From positions 1 through 64,000 of the forward strand of contig NZ_CP083372.1 in the NCBI RefSeq assembly GCF_017488845.2: a stretch of DNA of 64,000 nucleotides, given 5' to 3'. Under the pieces are notes generated by a model, which saw nothing but the letters and a program-made list of their open reading frames with translations, searched no databases and was not told the DNA's origin. The position numbers and the translations under genes were made by a program. Positions 54,397 through 63,966 of this stretch are shown here, one piece after another. Numbering within the stretch: position 1 is the stretch's first letter; each line of letters begins with the position of its first letter. This DNA comes from Ensifer canadensis (GTDB taxonomy: Bacteria; Pseudomonadota; Alphaproteobacteria; Rhizobiales; Rhizobiaceae).

Positions 54397-56490
54397 TTAG
54401 ATTCCGGGCAACCGGACGACTTTATCGTATTGATAATCTTCATAAAACTTGGGGCGTCGATCGACGACACCCTGCACCCCTATCCGGACGGCTTCCGAGG
54501 ATAATGCTTCGACGGGAACCATCCACGGCGAGCCGGGAAGGATTTGCGTTGCAGGCAAAATTCCTCTCTGCACCAGGCTTTTGGCCGATCCGACGCAAAT
54601 ACCGAGTTTCTCCGCCGCTTTCATCAAGCTGATCATCGGTACGTCCACTTTGGTCGCATCATATTCGGGAATTCCCAGGCGCTCGCGCATGTCACGAACA
54701 CGCACGGTCGTCCAGCTCTCGCCATCACCTGTCTTGCAAAGCATCCTATTGAGGGAGACCGCGAGTTCCCGATCTGGCCAATGTCCGCCTAGTTTGCGCA
54801 GTGCCTCGACGGCCGATGGTGCGAGCTCGGCGGGATATCTTCCGGTCTTGACGCGCGCCACACGTACCTCTGTGTGCCGACCGCCGGTCCAATGGATCAA
54901 GAGCACCGCCTCGTTGGTCGCATCATCGAGATCGCAAATAATCTCCTGAACCAGGATGTGGATGAGCCGCTGCTTCGTTCGCGTCTCCGTGGAGGGTGCA
55001 TTCCATACGGTCGGCAAATCCTGGGCAAGCTGCAGGAGACGGCCACGATCGATGACGGGGCGTGCTGCTGACAGTGCAGACAGGTCCTTGATCTTGCGCT
55101 CAAGCACGCCTACTCGCTCCAGGGCATCATTCCATCGGGCCTCCAGTTCGCGTGCAACATGCCGCTTGGCCGGGTCCACAAGCTCATACCTGCGACTGGC
55201 CAACAGCGCTTCGTAGCGTGCGCCTTCGAGGTCCCGCTCGATTGCCGCAATGACATCTCTTCGGGACCGCTCGACTTGATCCGAGGCGAAGATTGCCGCT
55301 TCGACAGCACGGTCCGACACCGCTTCTAAAATCTGCATCGCAACGGCGCGATCGACCCTGACGCCGCCGATGCCGATACAAAGGCCGACACCCACGTGAG
55401 CATCGTCGCCGCGGCACTGATAGCGATGGGCGTTGCCTTTTGCGCTGCCGTAAAAGACGCGCATCATTCGGCCACAGCGACCGCATCGCATCAGTCCCGT
55501 CAAAAGGGCACGACCGCCACGCGCTGACTTGCGATCGCAATTCTTCTTCATGTGCGCGTTCTCGGTCAGAAGCTTGTGGTTCTCCTCATACTCCCGCCAA
55601 CTGATGTAACCTTGATGATTGTCGCGCAACAGCACGCTCCATTCGTCCCTCGGCTTGCGCACCCCCGTAGCCTTGCGAGCGCGGCCATCGACGATCCGCG
55701 TTCGCTGCGCGCGTCTTCCGAAGGCATAGGCGCCTGCATAGAGTGGATTGTGGAGAATCTGCATGACGCTGTGGTAGGCCGGCGCCTTCCAGACAAGCTT
55801 GCAGACGTCGACATTGCGCAGAACAACCGGCATCTTGATATCGGCCGACCGCAGCCACAAAAAGACCTGTCGTCCACTTCCCAGCTCCCGGAATTTGGCA
55901 AAAACGAGCCTGATCGTCTCTGCCACATGTTCGTCCGGGTCAATCTCGATCTTGCCCACTTCGCTCCAGCACAAGCCCGGCGGCAGCATGAACCGCAGTT
56001 CCCCGCGTCCTGCCTTAGAATCACGTGCGGCGATGCCGCGCTGACGCATCAAGCTAAGCTCATACTCCGACATCGTGCCTTTCAATCCAAGCAGCAGACG
56101 ATCGTTGACGAGCCGCGGATCATAGGCGCCATCCGGATCGATGACCAGCGTCCCCGCAAGCGCGCAAAGGTCGATCAGATGATGCCAGTCCCTGCCATTG
56201 CGCGCCAGGCGAGATGCCTCGATACAATAGACCGCTCCTACATTGCCGGAGCAAACCTGTGCCACAAGCCGTTCGAATCCAGGCCGTTCCATGCTGCCTG
56301 AACCGGAGCGGCCAAGATCGTCATCGATTACGCTCACCGATGCGAAGCCGGTCGTTGCGGCAGCTCCAGCCAGATCATACTGCCGGCGTTGACTTTCCAG
56401 ATTGCCGGTGACCTGAGTCATTGTGGACTGGCGGACATAGACCACAGCGGCGCGGCCAAGATGGTCAGGCGTGATCTTCGTGTTCATCAA
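54397..56490 (-). CDS. Large serine recombinase
   Basis: 697 residues. The resolvase catalytic domain has YVRQSTMTQ with nucleophile Ser22, ESQRRQYDLA and EASRLARNGRDWH. A recombinase domain follows (about 180-330), then zinc-ribbon cysteines in LMRCGRCGRMMRVF with a later YQCRG, a coiled-coil (about 420-470), and a C-terminal HTH-like part (SLMKAAEKLGICVGSAK). The order fits transposon-type large serine recombinases of rhizobia. Two small genes precede it in the cassette arrangement. Intact; attachment sites not identified. Confidence 0.92.
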   Translation of the reverse strand: MMNTKITPDHLGRAAVVYVRQSTMTQVTGNLESQRRQYDLAGAAATTGFASVSVIDDDLGRSGSGSMERPGFERLVAQVCSGNVGAVYCIEASRLARNGRDWHHLIDLCALAGTLVIDPDGAYDPRLVNDRLLLGLKGTMSEYELSLMRQRGIAARDSKAGRGELRFMLPPGLCWSEVGKIEIDPDEHVAETIRLVFAKFRELGSGRQVFLWLRSADIKMPVVLRNVDVCKLVWKAPAYHSVMQILHNPLYAGAYAFGRRAQRTRIVDGRARKATGVRKPRDEWSVLLRDNHQGYISWREYEENHKLLTENAHMKKNCDRKSARGGRALLTGLMRCGRCGRMMRVFYGSAKGNAHRYQCRGDDAHVGVGLCIGIGGVRVDRAVAMQILEAVSDRAVEAAIFASDQVERSRRDVIAAIERDLEGARYEALLASRRYELVDPAKRHVARELEARWNDALERVGVLERKIKDLSALSAARPVIDRGRLLQLAQDLPTVWNAPSTETRTKQRLIHILVQEIICDLDDATNEAVLLIHWTGGRHTEVRVARVKTGRYPAELAPSAVEALRKLGGHWPDRELAVSLNRMLCKTGDGESWTTVRVRDMRERLGIPEYDATKVDVPMISLMKAAEKLGICVGSAKSLVQRGILPATQILPGSPWMVPVEALSSEAVRIGVQGVVDRRPKFYEDYQYDKVVRLPGI

Positions 56491-56656
56491 CGCCTCCCGT
56501 CTTCGTCATTCTGTTCGCTTCCAAAGCTTCCAGCAGAAGATCCGCCAGCGCTTCCACCAACCCTTTGACGTTCTTGACGGCCGGAACCTGAAGATTTTGG
56601 CGCTCCAACTGCAGAATGAGTTGGTCGCGATTTTGATGTCGCCTGCTTCGCATCAT
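56465..56656 (-). CDS. Small protein of the serine recombinase cassette
   Basis: 63 residues, starting MMRSRRHQNRDQLILQLERQ and containing VPAVKNVKGLVEALADLLLE, a helical protein that I associate with the gene just before such recombinases. It overlaps the recombinase start by 26 bp. Function unknown; it may assist or regulate the recombinase. Confidence 0.65.
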   Translation of the reverse strand: MMRSRRHQNRDQLILQLERQNLQVPAVKNVKGLVEALADLLLEALEANRMTKTGGVDEHEDHA

Positions 56657-56955
56657 CCTTCTCCTTCTTCCTCGAAGGACGGGATTTTGCGCCTCGTGAG
56701 CGAGTCGCGTCGAACGATGCCAGCGCCGCTGCCAACTCGTTGAGGCCGGCGATGCTGATCTCGGGCAGCCCCAGCGCCATGTTGGCGCAGTAGCTTTGAT
56801 CGAACATCCAATTCGGCAACTCGCGGCACAGATCAGGACGCTCATCCGTGTAGATGCAGGTTAAACTCTTGCCACGCCTGAACGGCGAGACCTGCACCTT
56901 CTTTCCGAACAGCGGGTGCCAAGGATAGGCAATCGTCGAAAAGCGAGAAACGTAT
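56487..56955 (-). pseudogene. DUF5372-like protein gene, 5' truncated
   Basis: Reads SRFSTIAYPWHPLFGKKVQV then SLTCIYTDERPDLCRELPNW and ends in a basic, low-complexity tail. This resembles the DUF5372 proteins encoded in front of transposon serine recombinases. The 5' end is cut by the adjoining IS66 remnant and the 3' end overlaps the small gene in another frame, so its true stop is uncertain. Confidence 0.55.
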
Positions 56956-57178
56956 GCAGAATGTCGGTAGCTGTGCGGACCGTGTTCGCATCGTCTGGTG
57001 GGATGGCAGCGGTGTCTGCCTCTATTCGAAAACCCTCGAGGAGCAGAGCTTTTGCTGGCCGGGCATATCGGCCGCCAGGATACGTCTGGACCATTCGCAA
57101 TTAATGGCGCTTCTGGCCGGTCTGGATTGGAAGAAGATCCGGCCAACCAAGGTCAGACGGCCGTTGCTGACGGGCTGA
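56954..57178 (+). pseudogene. tnpB: IS66 TnpB, 5' truncated
   Basis: Keeps CADRVRIVWWDGSGVCLYSK and FCWPGISAARIRLDHSQLMA to the C terminus, but about 40 N-terminal residues are missing. The deletion border lies near 56960, against the DUF5372-like gene. Confidence 0.8.
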
Positions 57179-58881
57179 ACAGGACTGCGGCAAGATGAAT
57201 CATGCTGCTGTAATGATTGGGAAAGCGGCTGTTTTTGTGCTCTATTCGCCCGCATGGATTTGCCCCTTAGCGACCTGCCGGACGACGTTGATGCGCTGAA
57301 AGCGATGGTTCTCGCGTTGGCGCGCGAACAAGCCGCGAAAGAGGTCCGGCTGAAGGTGGCCGAGGCTGAGATCGCGCGGTTGGAGGCGGTTGAGAAGAGC
57401 GCCAACGAGCGGATTGCCAACCTGACCTTGATCATGAAGGTTTTGCAGCGCACGCAAAATGGCAAGCGCTCTGAGCGGCTCCGCCTCGGGGTCAATGACG
57501 AGCAGGTCTCCTTTGCCTTCGAAGAGGTCGAAACCGGCCTGTCGGCAATCCGCAGCGAACTCGATCGCGCAGCCAAGGACAAGCCGAAGCGAGCGCCGCG
57601 TCCGCGCAAGGGTTTTGCCGCCCATCTCGAGCGCATCGAAGAGGTCATCGAGCCGGAAATCCCGGCCGGGTGCGAGGGGCTGGCAAAGGTTCTGATCGGA
57701 GAGGACCGCTCCGAGCGGCTGGACGTAGTGCCGCCGAAGTTCAGGGTTATCGTGACGCGTCGCCCCAAATACGCTTTCCGGGGCAGCGACGGCGTGGTCC
57801 AGGCCTTGGCGCCGGCACACATCATCGAAGGCGGCCTGCCGACGGAACGGCTGCTCGCCTATATCGCCGTTTCCAAATACGCCGATGGCCTTCCTCTCTA
57901 TCGGCAGGAAGCGATCTATTTGCGTGATGGCGTCGAGATCAGCCGATCGCTGATGGCCCAATGGATGGGGCATCTGGGCTTCGAACTGCAGATGCTGGCC
58001 GATTATATCCTGGAGAGGGTCAAGGAGGGCGAAAGGATCTTTGCCGACGAGACGACCCTCCCCACTCTTGCGCCCGGTTCGGGCAAAACCACCAAGGCCT
58101 GGCTTTGGGCTTACGCACGCGACGACCGCCCCTATGGCGGAACCAGTCCGCCGATGGTGGCCTATCGATTTGAAGACAGCAGAGGTGCGGATTGCGTGAC
58201 GCGTCATCTCTCCGGATTCACCGGCATCCTGCAAGTGGATGGCTACTCGGCCTATACTAATCTCGCCAAGACGCGGGCCAAAACCGGCAGCAACGAAACG
58301 GTCCAGCTTGCAGGATGTTGGGCACATCTACGGCGCAAGTTTTATGACCTGCACATCAGCGGAGTCTCGCAGGCCGCCACAGACACTGTCCTGGCAATGA
58401 CCGAGCTCTGGCGCATCGAGGATGAAGTTCGCGGTAAGGATGCCGACAGCCGCGCGGCCCGGCGCCAGGAGAAATCCTCGACCACCGTCGCCAGCCTCTT
58501 CGAGCTCTGGGAAAAGGAACTGGGCAAAGTCTCGGGAAAATCCAAAACCGCCGAGGCGATCCGCTACGCGCTCACCCGGCGCGAGGCGCTGGAGCGCTTT
58601 CTGACGGACGGTCGCATCGAAATCGACTCCAACATCGTCGAACGGGCGATCAGGCCCCAAACGATTACGAGAAAGAATAGCCTATTCGCCGGCAGCGAGG
58701 GCGGTGGACGAACTTGGGCGACGGTGGCCACCTTGTTGCAGACCTGCAAAATGAACGGCGTCGATCCGCTCGACTGGCTCTCGCAGACCTTGACCCGCAT
58801 CGCTCAAGGCTGGCCCGCATCCGAAATCGAAGCTCTCATGCCCTGGAACTTCAGGTCAGACGCCGTCAGCTAACCGCTTAC
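56956..58881 (+). mobile_element. Second IS66-family element, left end truncated
   Basis: Carries the 3' part of tnpB and a complete tnpC. The right end is placed at 58881, whose reverse complement begins GTAAGCGGTTAG. Only tnpB codons from about the middle on remain, so the left part is gone. Confidence 0.82.
57254..58873 (+). CDS. tnpC: IS66 transposase TnpC, second type
   Basis: 539 residues. N-terminal coiled coil (about 20-75), a basic linker, then a core with FADETTLPTLAPGSGKT (first Asp), ILQVDGYSAYTNLAK (second Asp) and DSNIVERAIRPQTITRKNSL (Glu). No zinc-binding CxxC pair as in the copy at 408-1994, so it belongs to a different subgroup. Intact, but without TnpA and a full TnpB the element is probably stuck. 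Confidence 0.93.
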   Translation: MDLPLSDLPDDVDALKAMVLALAREQAAKEVRLKVAEAEIARLEAVEKSANERIANLTLIMKVLQRTQNGKRSERLRLGVNDEQVSFAFEEVETGLSAIRSELDRAAKDKPKRAPRPRKGFAAHLERIEEVIEPEIPAGCEGLAKVLIGEDRSERLDVVPPKFRVIVTRRPKYAFRGSDGVVQALAPAHIIEGGLPTERLLAYIAVSKYADGLPLYRQEAIYLRDGVEISRSLMAQWMGHLGFELQMLADYILERVKEGERIFADETTLPTLAPGSGKTTKAWLWAYARDDRPYGGTSPPMVAYRFEDSRGADCVTRHLSGFTGILQVDGYSAYTNLAKTRAKTGSNETVQLAGCWAHLRRKFYDLHISGVSQAATDTVLAMTELWRIEDEVRGKDADSRAARRQEKSSTTVASLFELWEKELGKVSGKSKTAEAIRYALTRREALERFLTDGRIEIDSNIVERAIRPQTITRKNSLFAGSEGGGRTWATVATLLQTCKMNGVDPLDWLSQTLTRIAQGWPASEIEALMPWNFRSDAVS

Positions 58882-58948
58882 GTTCAATCATCAAACCGTC
58901 CTCATTCATTATGCTCACCCATCCTCGCCTATTCGCTACGGCGTCGAC

Positions 58949-59365
58949 TCATAAACTTTGGCACCATATTCTTGTTGCGACGAGCTTTACGGCGGCGAGG
59001 TAGTTTTCCGGGCGCTTGTCATATCGGGTTGCGATGCCTCGGAACTGCTTGATCCTGTTGAAGAACCGTTCCACGAGATTGCGTTGCCGATAGACCCAGC
59101 GCGAAAACACGAAAGAGCCCTTGCGATTACTCTTCGGCGGGATGTTGGCCCAGGCCTTTCGCTCGGCGGCCTTGGCCCGAATCGCATTCGTGTCATAACC
59201 CTTGTCGGCCAGCAGGATGTCCCCCTCGCCAAGCTCATCCGTCAGCGCGTCGGCTTCGGCACAATCGGCGATCTGTCCACCAGTCAGACGCAGATTGACG
59301 GGGCGACCTTCGGCATCGACGAGCGCGTGGATTTTGCTCGTAAGCCCGCCGCGGGAACGTCCCAT
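58949..59365 (-). CDS. IS5/IS427 transposase, second frame (copy 2)
   Basis: 138 residues, identical to copy 1, with the second Asp in LLADKGYDTN and the Glu in RNLVERFFNRIK. Confidence 0.9.
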   Translation of the reverse strand: MGRSRGGLTSKIHALVDAEGRPVNLRLTGGQIADCAEADALTDELGEGDILLADKGYDTNAIRAKAAERKAWANIPPKSNRKGSFVFSRWVYRQRNLVERFFNRIKQFRGIATRYDKRPENYLAAVKLVATRIWCQSL

Positions 59366-59745
59366 GCCACCATCGTCTCCATCCCCTTTTTTCCCGTGGC
59401 CGCGTGCTGGTGAACGCGGACACAGGTCGAGTCGATCATGACGATGTCGCCATCGTAGGCCTTGGACACCGCTTCAAGAAGCCGATCCCATACCCCGGCT
59501 TTGCGCCAGCGGACGAAGCGGTTGTAACAGGTCGTCGGCGGGCCATAGCGTTCCGGAACTTCCGCCCAAGGCGAGCCCGTTCGAAACCGCCAGAGGATGC
59601 CATTCAATACCCGCCGATCATCAACGCGGGCAACACCGCGTGGCTTGTTGGGCAACAACGGCGATATGATCGACCATTCGTGGTCAGTCAGTTCGTAGCG
59701 ACGACGCGTCATCAAATGCTTCCCTATTTCGAAGCCTTGAATCAC
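59284..59745 (-). CDS. IS5/IS427 transposase, first frame (copy 2)
   Basis: 153 residues, identical to the protein of copy 1, with the first catalytic Asp in DIVMIDSTCVR. Needs a frameshift to join the second frame. Confidence 0.9.
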   Translation of the reverse strand: MIQGFEIGKHLMTRRRYELTDHEWSIISPLLPNKPRGVARVDDRRVLNGILWRFRTGSPWAEVPERYGPPTTCYNRFVRWRKAGVWDRLLEAVSKAYDGDIVMIDSTCVRVHQHAATGKKGMETMVAWDVPAAGLRAKSTRSSMPKVAPSICV

Positions 59746-59796
59746 GGCGGCCGATAAATGCCAAGAAATTTTATGAGTTTACGCTGTAGTCTTAGT

Positions 59797-60777
59797 CTAA
59801 CCGGCCGTGGACGCTGCGGCGGCGATTTCGCCCCGCAGCCAGCGATGCTCTGGGTCTCGATGGCACCGCTCGTGCCAGATCAGCGCGACTTCGTATGGTC
59901 TCAGTTCCACAGGCGGGGGAATCACCGCGAGCGACAGCATGGCGGCGACACGCGTCGCCACGCGGCTTGGTACAACTAGCACTGAGTCAGTCGCCGCGAT
60001 CAAGACCGCCGCGGTCAGTACGGTGGAAACCACCATCGGATCACCACGCTGCAGTCCGAGTTTGGTTAACCTGTCATAGATCTGACCGAAAAGCTCGCCA
60101 GGTTCCGAGGCAATGGCGACGTGGCGCAAGGCCGCGAAAGCCTCGATCGTCCACTCCTGCGCCAAGGCCGGGTGATTGTGGCGTAGCACGCAGGTGAAGC
60201 TGTCGGCGTAGAGTCTGCGCCGCAAGTAGCCGAGCGGAGCGGCGTCCATCTGCCCGACGACCACGTCGATCTCACCTTGCTCAAGTAACCCCAGCGCGCC
60301 GCTAAAAAGCGGATCGGTGACAATGTCGAGATGAGGGGCGCGCTCGTGTAACCGCGGCAACAGATGTGGCAGCAGAACCACCGCTTGGTGATCGGGCATA
60401 GCCATTGTCACCTTCCATCGCCGTTGCGCCGGAGCCAAGCTGAGGTTCATCATCTGGCGAATCGCGTCTAGCACTGAAGGCAGCATCTGGGTCAAGCATT
60501 CAGCCAGCGGCGTCAGGACCAAGCCTCTAGAGCCGGCAACCAGAAGATCGTCCTTTAACATGCCGCGCAGCCTTGACAAGGCTCTGCTCATCGCCGGTTG
60601 GCTACGGCCGACGTGCTGGGCCGCTTGAGTAATGTGCCGGTACTGCAGCAGAGCCTCAAGATCCACCAGTAGGTTTAGGTCGATGGACGCAAGGTTCGGC
60701 ATTTGCCGTTGTTGTGCGGCGTCACTGACACCGGCAAATTTGGCCCTATGTGGCCGCTTCCAAGTGGGCTGATCCAT
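59797..60777 (-). CDS. LysR-type transcriptional regulator
   Basis: 326 residues (a start at 60699 giving 300 residues, MPNLASIDLNLLVDLEALL, is closer to the family norm). The winged HTH has HITQAAQHVGRSQPAMSRAL, and the effector domain follows from about residue 115. It resembles the NodD/NahR-like subgroup in its SIDLNLLVDLEALLQ opening, but no nodulation link can be claimed. Its target is unknown; no divergent intact gene lies beside it. The IS5 copy 2 lies 10 bp past its stop. Confidence 0.9.
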   Translation of the reverse strand: MDQPTWKRPHRAKFAGVSDAAQQRQMPNLASIDLNLLVDLEALLQYRHITQAAQHVGRSQPAMSRALSRLRGMLKDDLLVAGSRGLVLTPLAECLTQMLPSVLDAIRQMMNLSLAPAQRRWKVTMAMPDHQAVVLLPHLLPRLHERAPHLDIVTDPLFSGALGLLEQGEIDVVVGQMDAAPLGYLRRRLYADSFTCVLRHNHPALAQEWTIEAFAALRHVAIASEPGELFGQIYDRLTKLGLQRGDPMVVSTVLTAAVLIAATDSVLVVPSRVATRVAAMLSLAVIPPPVELRPYEVALIWHERCHRDPEHRWLRGEIAAAASTAG

Positions 60778-61377
60778 GGATCTATTCTCCTCGGCAGGTA
60801 ATGTTCCCGCGCCACATCCCGGAGATCCAGGTCGTCACAATATGGGTGTGCGTGCCAAAGACACTCCTGGCCCGCCGACAAATGGGAAGCGTCGTGATTT
60901 TCCGTTAATCAGAAGTACTTGGCTGTGACCCCCCCCCCCGGGTCTCGCAGGCCTAGCGTGAGGGGTGTCGAAGACACGCTGGTCCAGAATGCTTTCGAGG
61001 AACTGCCGGCTCACACCAAATTTCAGTGCCAACGAGCAAGCCACAAAATGATCTCGCCAAAGTGGCCCCGCCTGAAACTTACTGAAGAAAACTGCCTCAA
61101 CACATCTGCCCTGGTCGCAAATCATGCTTTCATTGCAAAGGAGTCTGTCGGAATTGATCTCGTTGCCCACTTCTGCCCTCCGGTTAAATCTAACGTTCTT
61201 GTAATGGCATTCGGCGAGACAGGAGAAATCGCGTTTTCGCATGACTGTCATCCACGTTTTGGATACATAGCCTCACTCAACGGGCCGGTAGGCAGCCGCC
61301 CCTGCACTTCACTATCCCTCATACAGGGTCTTCACCCGGCGCGAGCTCTGTTAAGGAGACTCTTGAAACGGTTTTAA
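60778..61377. other. No gene recognised
   Basis: 600 bp with overlapping open frames on both strands, none resembling a known family. A run of ten C lies at about 60930-60940. Probably the debris of former genes between the LysR gene and the IS256 remnant. Confidence 0.45.
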
Positions 61378-61479
61378 ATGCCCATTGCCTGCAGCGCCGA
61401 TGGAAGACCGTCGAGACCGGCTTGCCGTCGAGGGCGCCGTCGGGAACGCGCCCGCCTCGGCAAGGCGGTCGGGGGGGCC

Positions 61480-62158
61480 TGTCAAGTTTTCGTACGCAAC
61501 AAAGCCGTCTATGTCGCCCTGGCCGTGCTCGCTGACGGCAGCAAGGAGATCCTCGGGCTCTGGATCGAGCAGACGAAGGGGCAAAGTTCTGGCTGCGGGT
61601 CATGAACGAGCTGAAGAACCGCGGTTGCCAGGATATCCTAATCGCCGTGGTCGACGGCTTGAAGGGCTTCCCCGAGGCCATCACCGCCGTCTTTCCCAAA
61701 CAATCGTCCAGACCTGCATCGTCCACCTGATCCTGCACTCGTTGGAGTCCTACAAGGATAGAAGGACCGTTGTGCCGGCGTTGAGAGCCATCTACCGCGC
61801 CCGAGATGCCGAGGCGGGCCTGAAGGCGCTGGAGGTCTTCGAGGAAGGGTACTGGGGCCAGAAATATCCCGCTATCGCTCAAAGCTGGCGGCGCAACTGG
61901 GAACACGTCGTTCCCTTCTTCGCCTTCCCCGAAGGGGTCCGCCGCATCATCTACACGACGAACGCAATAGAGGCCCTCAACTCGAAGCTTCGGCGAGCTG
62001 TGCGTTCCCGCGGGCATTTCCCTGGTGACGAAGCCGCGATGAAGCTGTTATATCTCGTTCTTAACAACGCGGCCGAGCAATGGAAACGGGCGCCGCGGGA
62101 ATGGGTCGAGGCAAAGACACAGTTCGCCGTCATCTTTGGCGAGCGGTTCTTCAACTGA
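61480..62158 (+). pseudogene. IS256-family transposase remnant
   Basis: Three frames in turn carry [20 protein letters not shown], then [20 protein letters not shown], then [20 protein letters not shown] through RIIYTTNAIEALNSKLRRAV to the end at FGERFFN. This is the C-terminal two thirds of an IS256/mutator transposase, with the second Asp region and the Glu in TTNAIEALN. The frame jumps at about 61579 (G-run) and 61696 (C-run) fit one lost base each. The N-terminal third is missing. Confidence 0.88.
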
Positions 62159-62162
62159 TGAA

Positions 62163-63134
62163 ACCGGCCCACCGCACAGAATTCCTGACAGTCCCCTCTC
62201 GTTCAGCAGCTCGTCGCGCATGCGGCCGTTGCACCTCTCGACATAGCCGTGTCTCACATCGGCTTTCCCGGTGCGATGTAGTGCCACTCGACCTTGTGCG
62301 CCTTCGATCAGGCACTCCGAGGTGAACTCCATGCCATGATCGGAGACGATCATGCCTGGTTTCCCGCGCCGTTCAAGGAGCGCCGTCACCTCCCGTGCTA
62401 TACGACGCCGGGCGACCGAGGTGTCGGGGATCGCTGCCAGACATTCGCGCGTCACGTCATCGACGATGTTGAGCACACGGAACCTCCTTCCGCAGGCGAA
62501 CTGGTCGTGTACGAAATCCAGCGACCAGCGGGCATTGGTTCAGCCTTGACGAGGATCGGCGCACGCGTGCCGACGGCACGCCGTCTGACTTCCGTTTGCG
62601 AACCGAAAGCGCCTTCCTTGCGGTACAGCCGATAGACGCGGTTGACCCCCGGACGGCTCTTCTCCCGCCCGAGCAGGACGAACAGCCGCCGATAGCCGAA
62701 GGGACGTCGCTCTTTGGCGAGCTCTCGCAGTCTCGCTCGCAGTTCGACCTCCGGCGTCGGCAAGACCGATAGCGCACCATCTTCCGATCAGCGGATATGA
62801 TCTGGCAGGCCCGCCGCTCCGAGAGGTCTTCAGATGCGCGACGGCTTCACGCCTGGCGGCAGACCGTAACATTGAAGAAGCTCGCGGAGTACGGCGGCAC
62901 CCAGCATTTGCTTGGACAGCATCTTCTTCAGCTTGGCATCTCCTCTTCGAGCGCCTTCAGGCGCTTCGCCTCGGAAACCTCCATGCCGCCGTGTTTGACT
63001 TTCCAGTTGTAAAAGGTCGCTTCCGAAATTCCGTGCTTGCGGCAGAGCTCAGCCACCTTCGCAAGGCCTCCTGCTCCTTCAGCATGCAATAATCTGTCAA
63101 GCGAATCGAGGAATTGACCCCCGCATTGCCTCAC
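62163..63134 (-). pseudogene. IS3-family element remnant (orfA and orfB fragments)
   Basis: OrfA is seen as VAELCRKHGISEATFYNWKV and GGMEVSEAKRLKALEEEMPS (63134-62928). OrfB follows in broken frames: ELRARLRELAKERRPFGYRR, then FVHDQF-like, then NIVDDVTRECLAAIPDTSVA and PGMIVSDHGMEFTSECLIEG, with GYVERCNGRMRDELLNE at the end. The DDE residues are partly visible but the frame is broken many times. Subgroup looks like IS407/IS51. Inactive. Confidence 0.85.
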
Positions 63135-63966
63135 GTCGGTTGCTACCGATAAGGTCCCCGTCCTGAGAAAATTACCCGTGGCAGATCACCTCTTCCATGC
63201 TGTCGATTTGCATCTCGGGGCAATGAGTTTTCGACCATACCCAGCGCGCATGATGGGATACGCACTTTGCATGGCGTGAGCTGACCGTGGCCACTAATAT
63301 GGCCATCCTTTATCTGACTATCGGAGCGACTCCATTGATGTACTCAGGAAAGTCCCGGAGAGAAGACGCTGCCACGGCAGATGGTCTCGCTCCGAACGCC
63401 GCGCACAGGTTGACCGGGGCGTCCTCGTCCTCGGCCACTCCATCGAAATTCGAGTGGTGCGCACCAGTGACATCTGACTGGTATGCCCAAGAGGCTGCTG
63501 ACCTTTAAACGACAGGGAAAGGGCTAAGCGGATCTGCATGAGGCGGCTCGGGCTGACTCATCGATGATTCGCAGCCGGTGGCCGCCTGGCACACCTTACT
63601 GAAGAAATGGCGCACAGAAGATGCGCTCGGCCCACCGCGCTCGCACGACAATTCCGTTCGCACGTGGAAGGCGATCGTAGGTAAATGTCAGGAATGCTCC
63701 ACGCAACGAAGTGACGCTTCGCTGGGTTTTGGCGGCCTTGAGCTCGGCCAGCTCTTCAGAAGGTCGTGTGCATTCGTCCGTCGGCCGACAAGCGTATGTG
63801 TTCCTTCGGTACCTGACGCCTGAGACTAGCATGTCCGAGCGCCAGTTGGTCTTGCATCGAGTGCATTGAACAGAGCTGTCCTGCCGTGCTGGCTACGTCC
63901 GGCGAAATGTTCGCCTTTACTGATTGGTCGGATGGTGACCTTTCAACTATGGATACAAACGAAGAC
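63135..63966. other. No gene recognised; region upstream of nodD
   Basis: 830 bp between the IS3 remnant and nodD. No family is recognised in any frame. A weak match to parts of a nod box (GATTGGT at 63928 and TGGAT near 63956 on the plus strand) is about 14 bp too short. Confidence 0.45.

Larger units (their letters stand above)
58939..59786 (-). mobile_element. IS5-family (IS427-type) element, copy 2
   Basis: 848 bp, flanked by TA at 58937-58938 and 59787-59788. It is the same length and orientation as copy 1 at 5915-6762, with identical predicted proteins and a one-base difference near the left end. Both copies lie as direct repeats about 53 kb apart. Confidence 0.93.

Noticed and set aside
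60835..61377. Open frames of about 140-150 codons on both strands
   Set aside because: Neither translation resembles a known protein and they overlap one another; treated as unassigned DNA.
61319..62017. 232-codon minus-strand open frame across the IS256 remnant
   Set aside because: It is the antisense of recognisable transposase pieces and has no family match.
63926..63960. Partial nod-box-like pattern (GATTGGT ... TGGAT) upstream of nodD
   Set aside because: The outer parts match but the spacing is about 14 bp too short and the central ATC-rich parts are missing.
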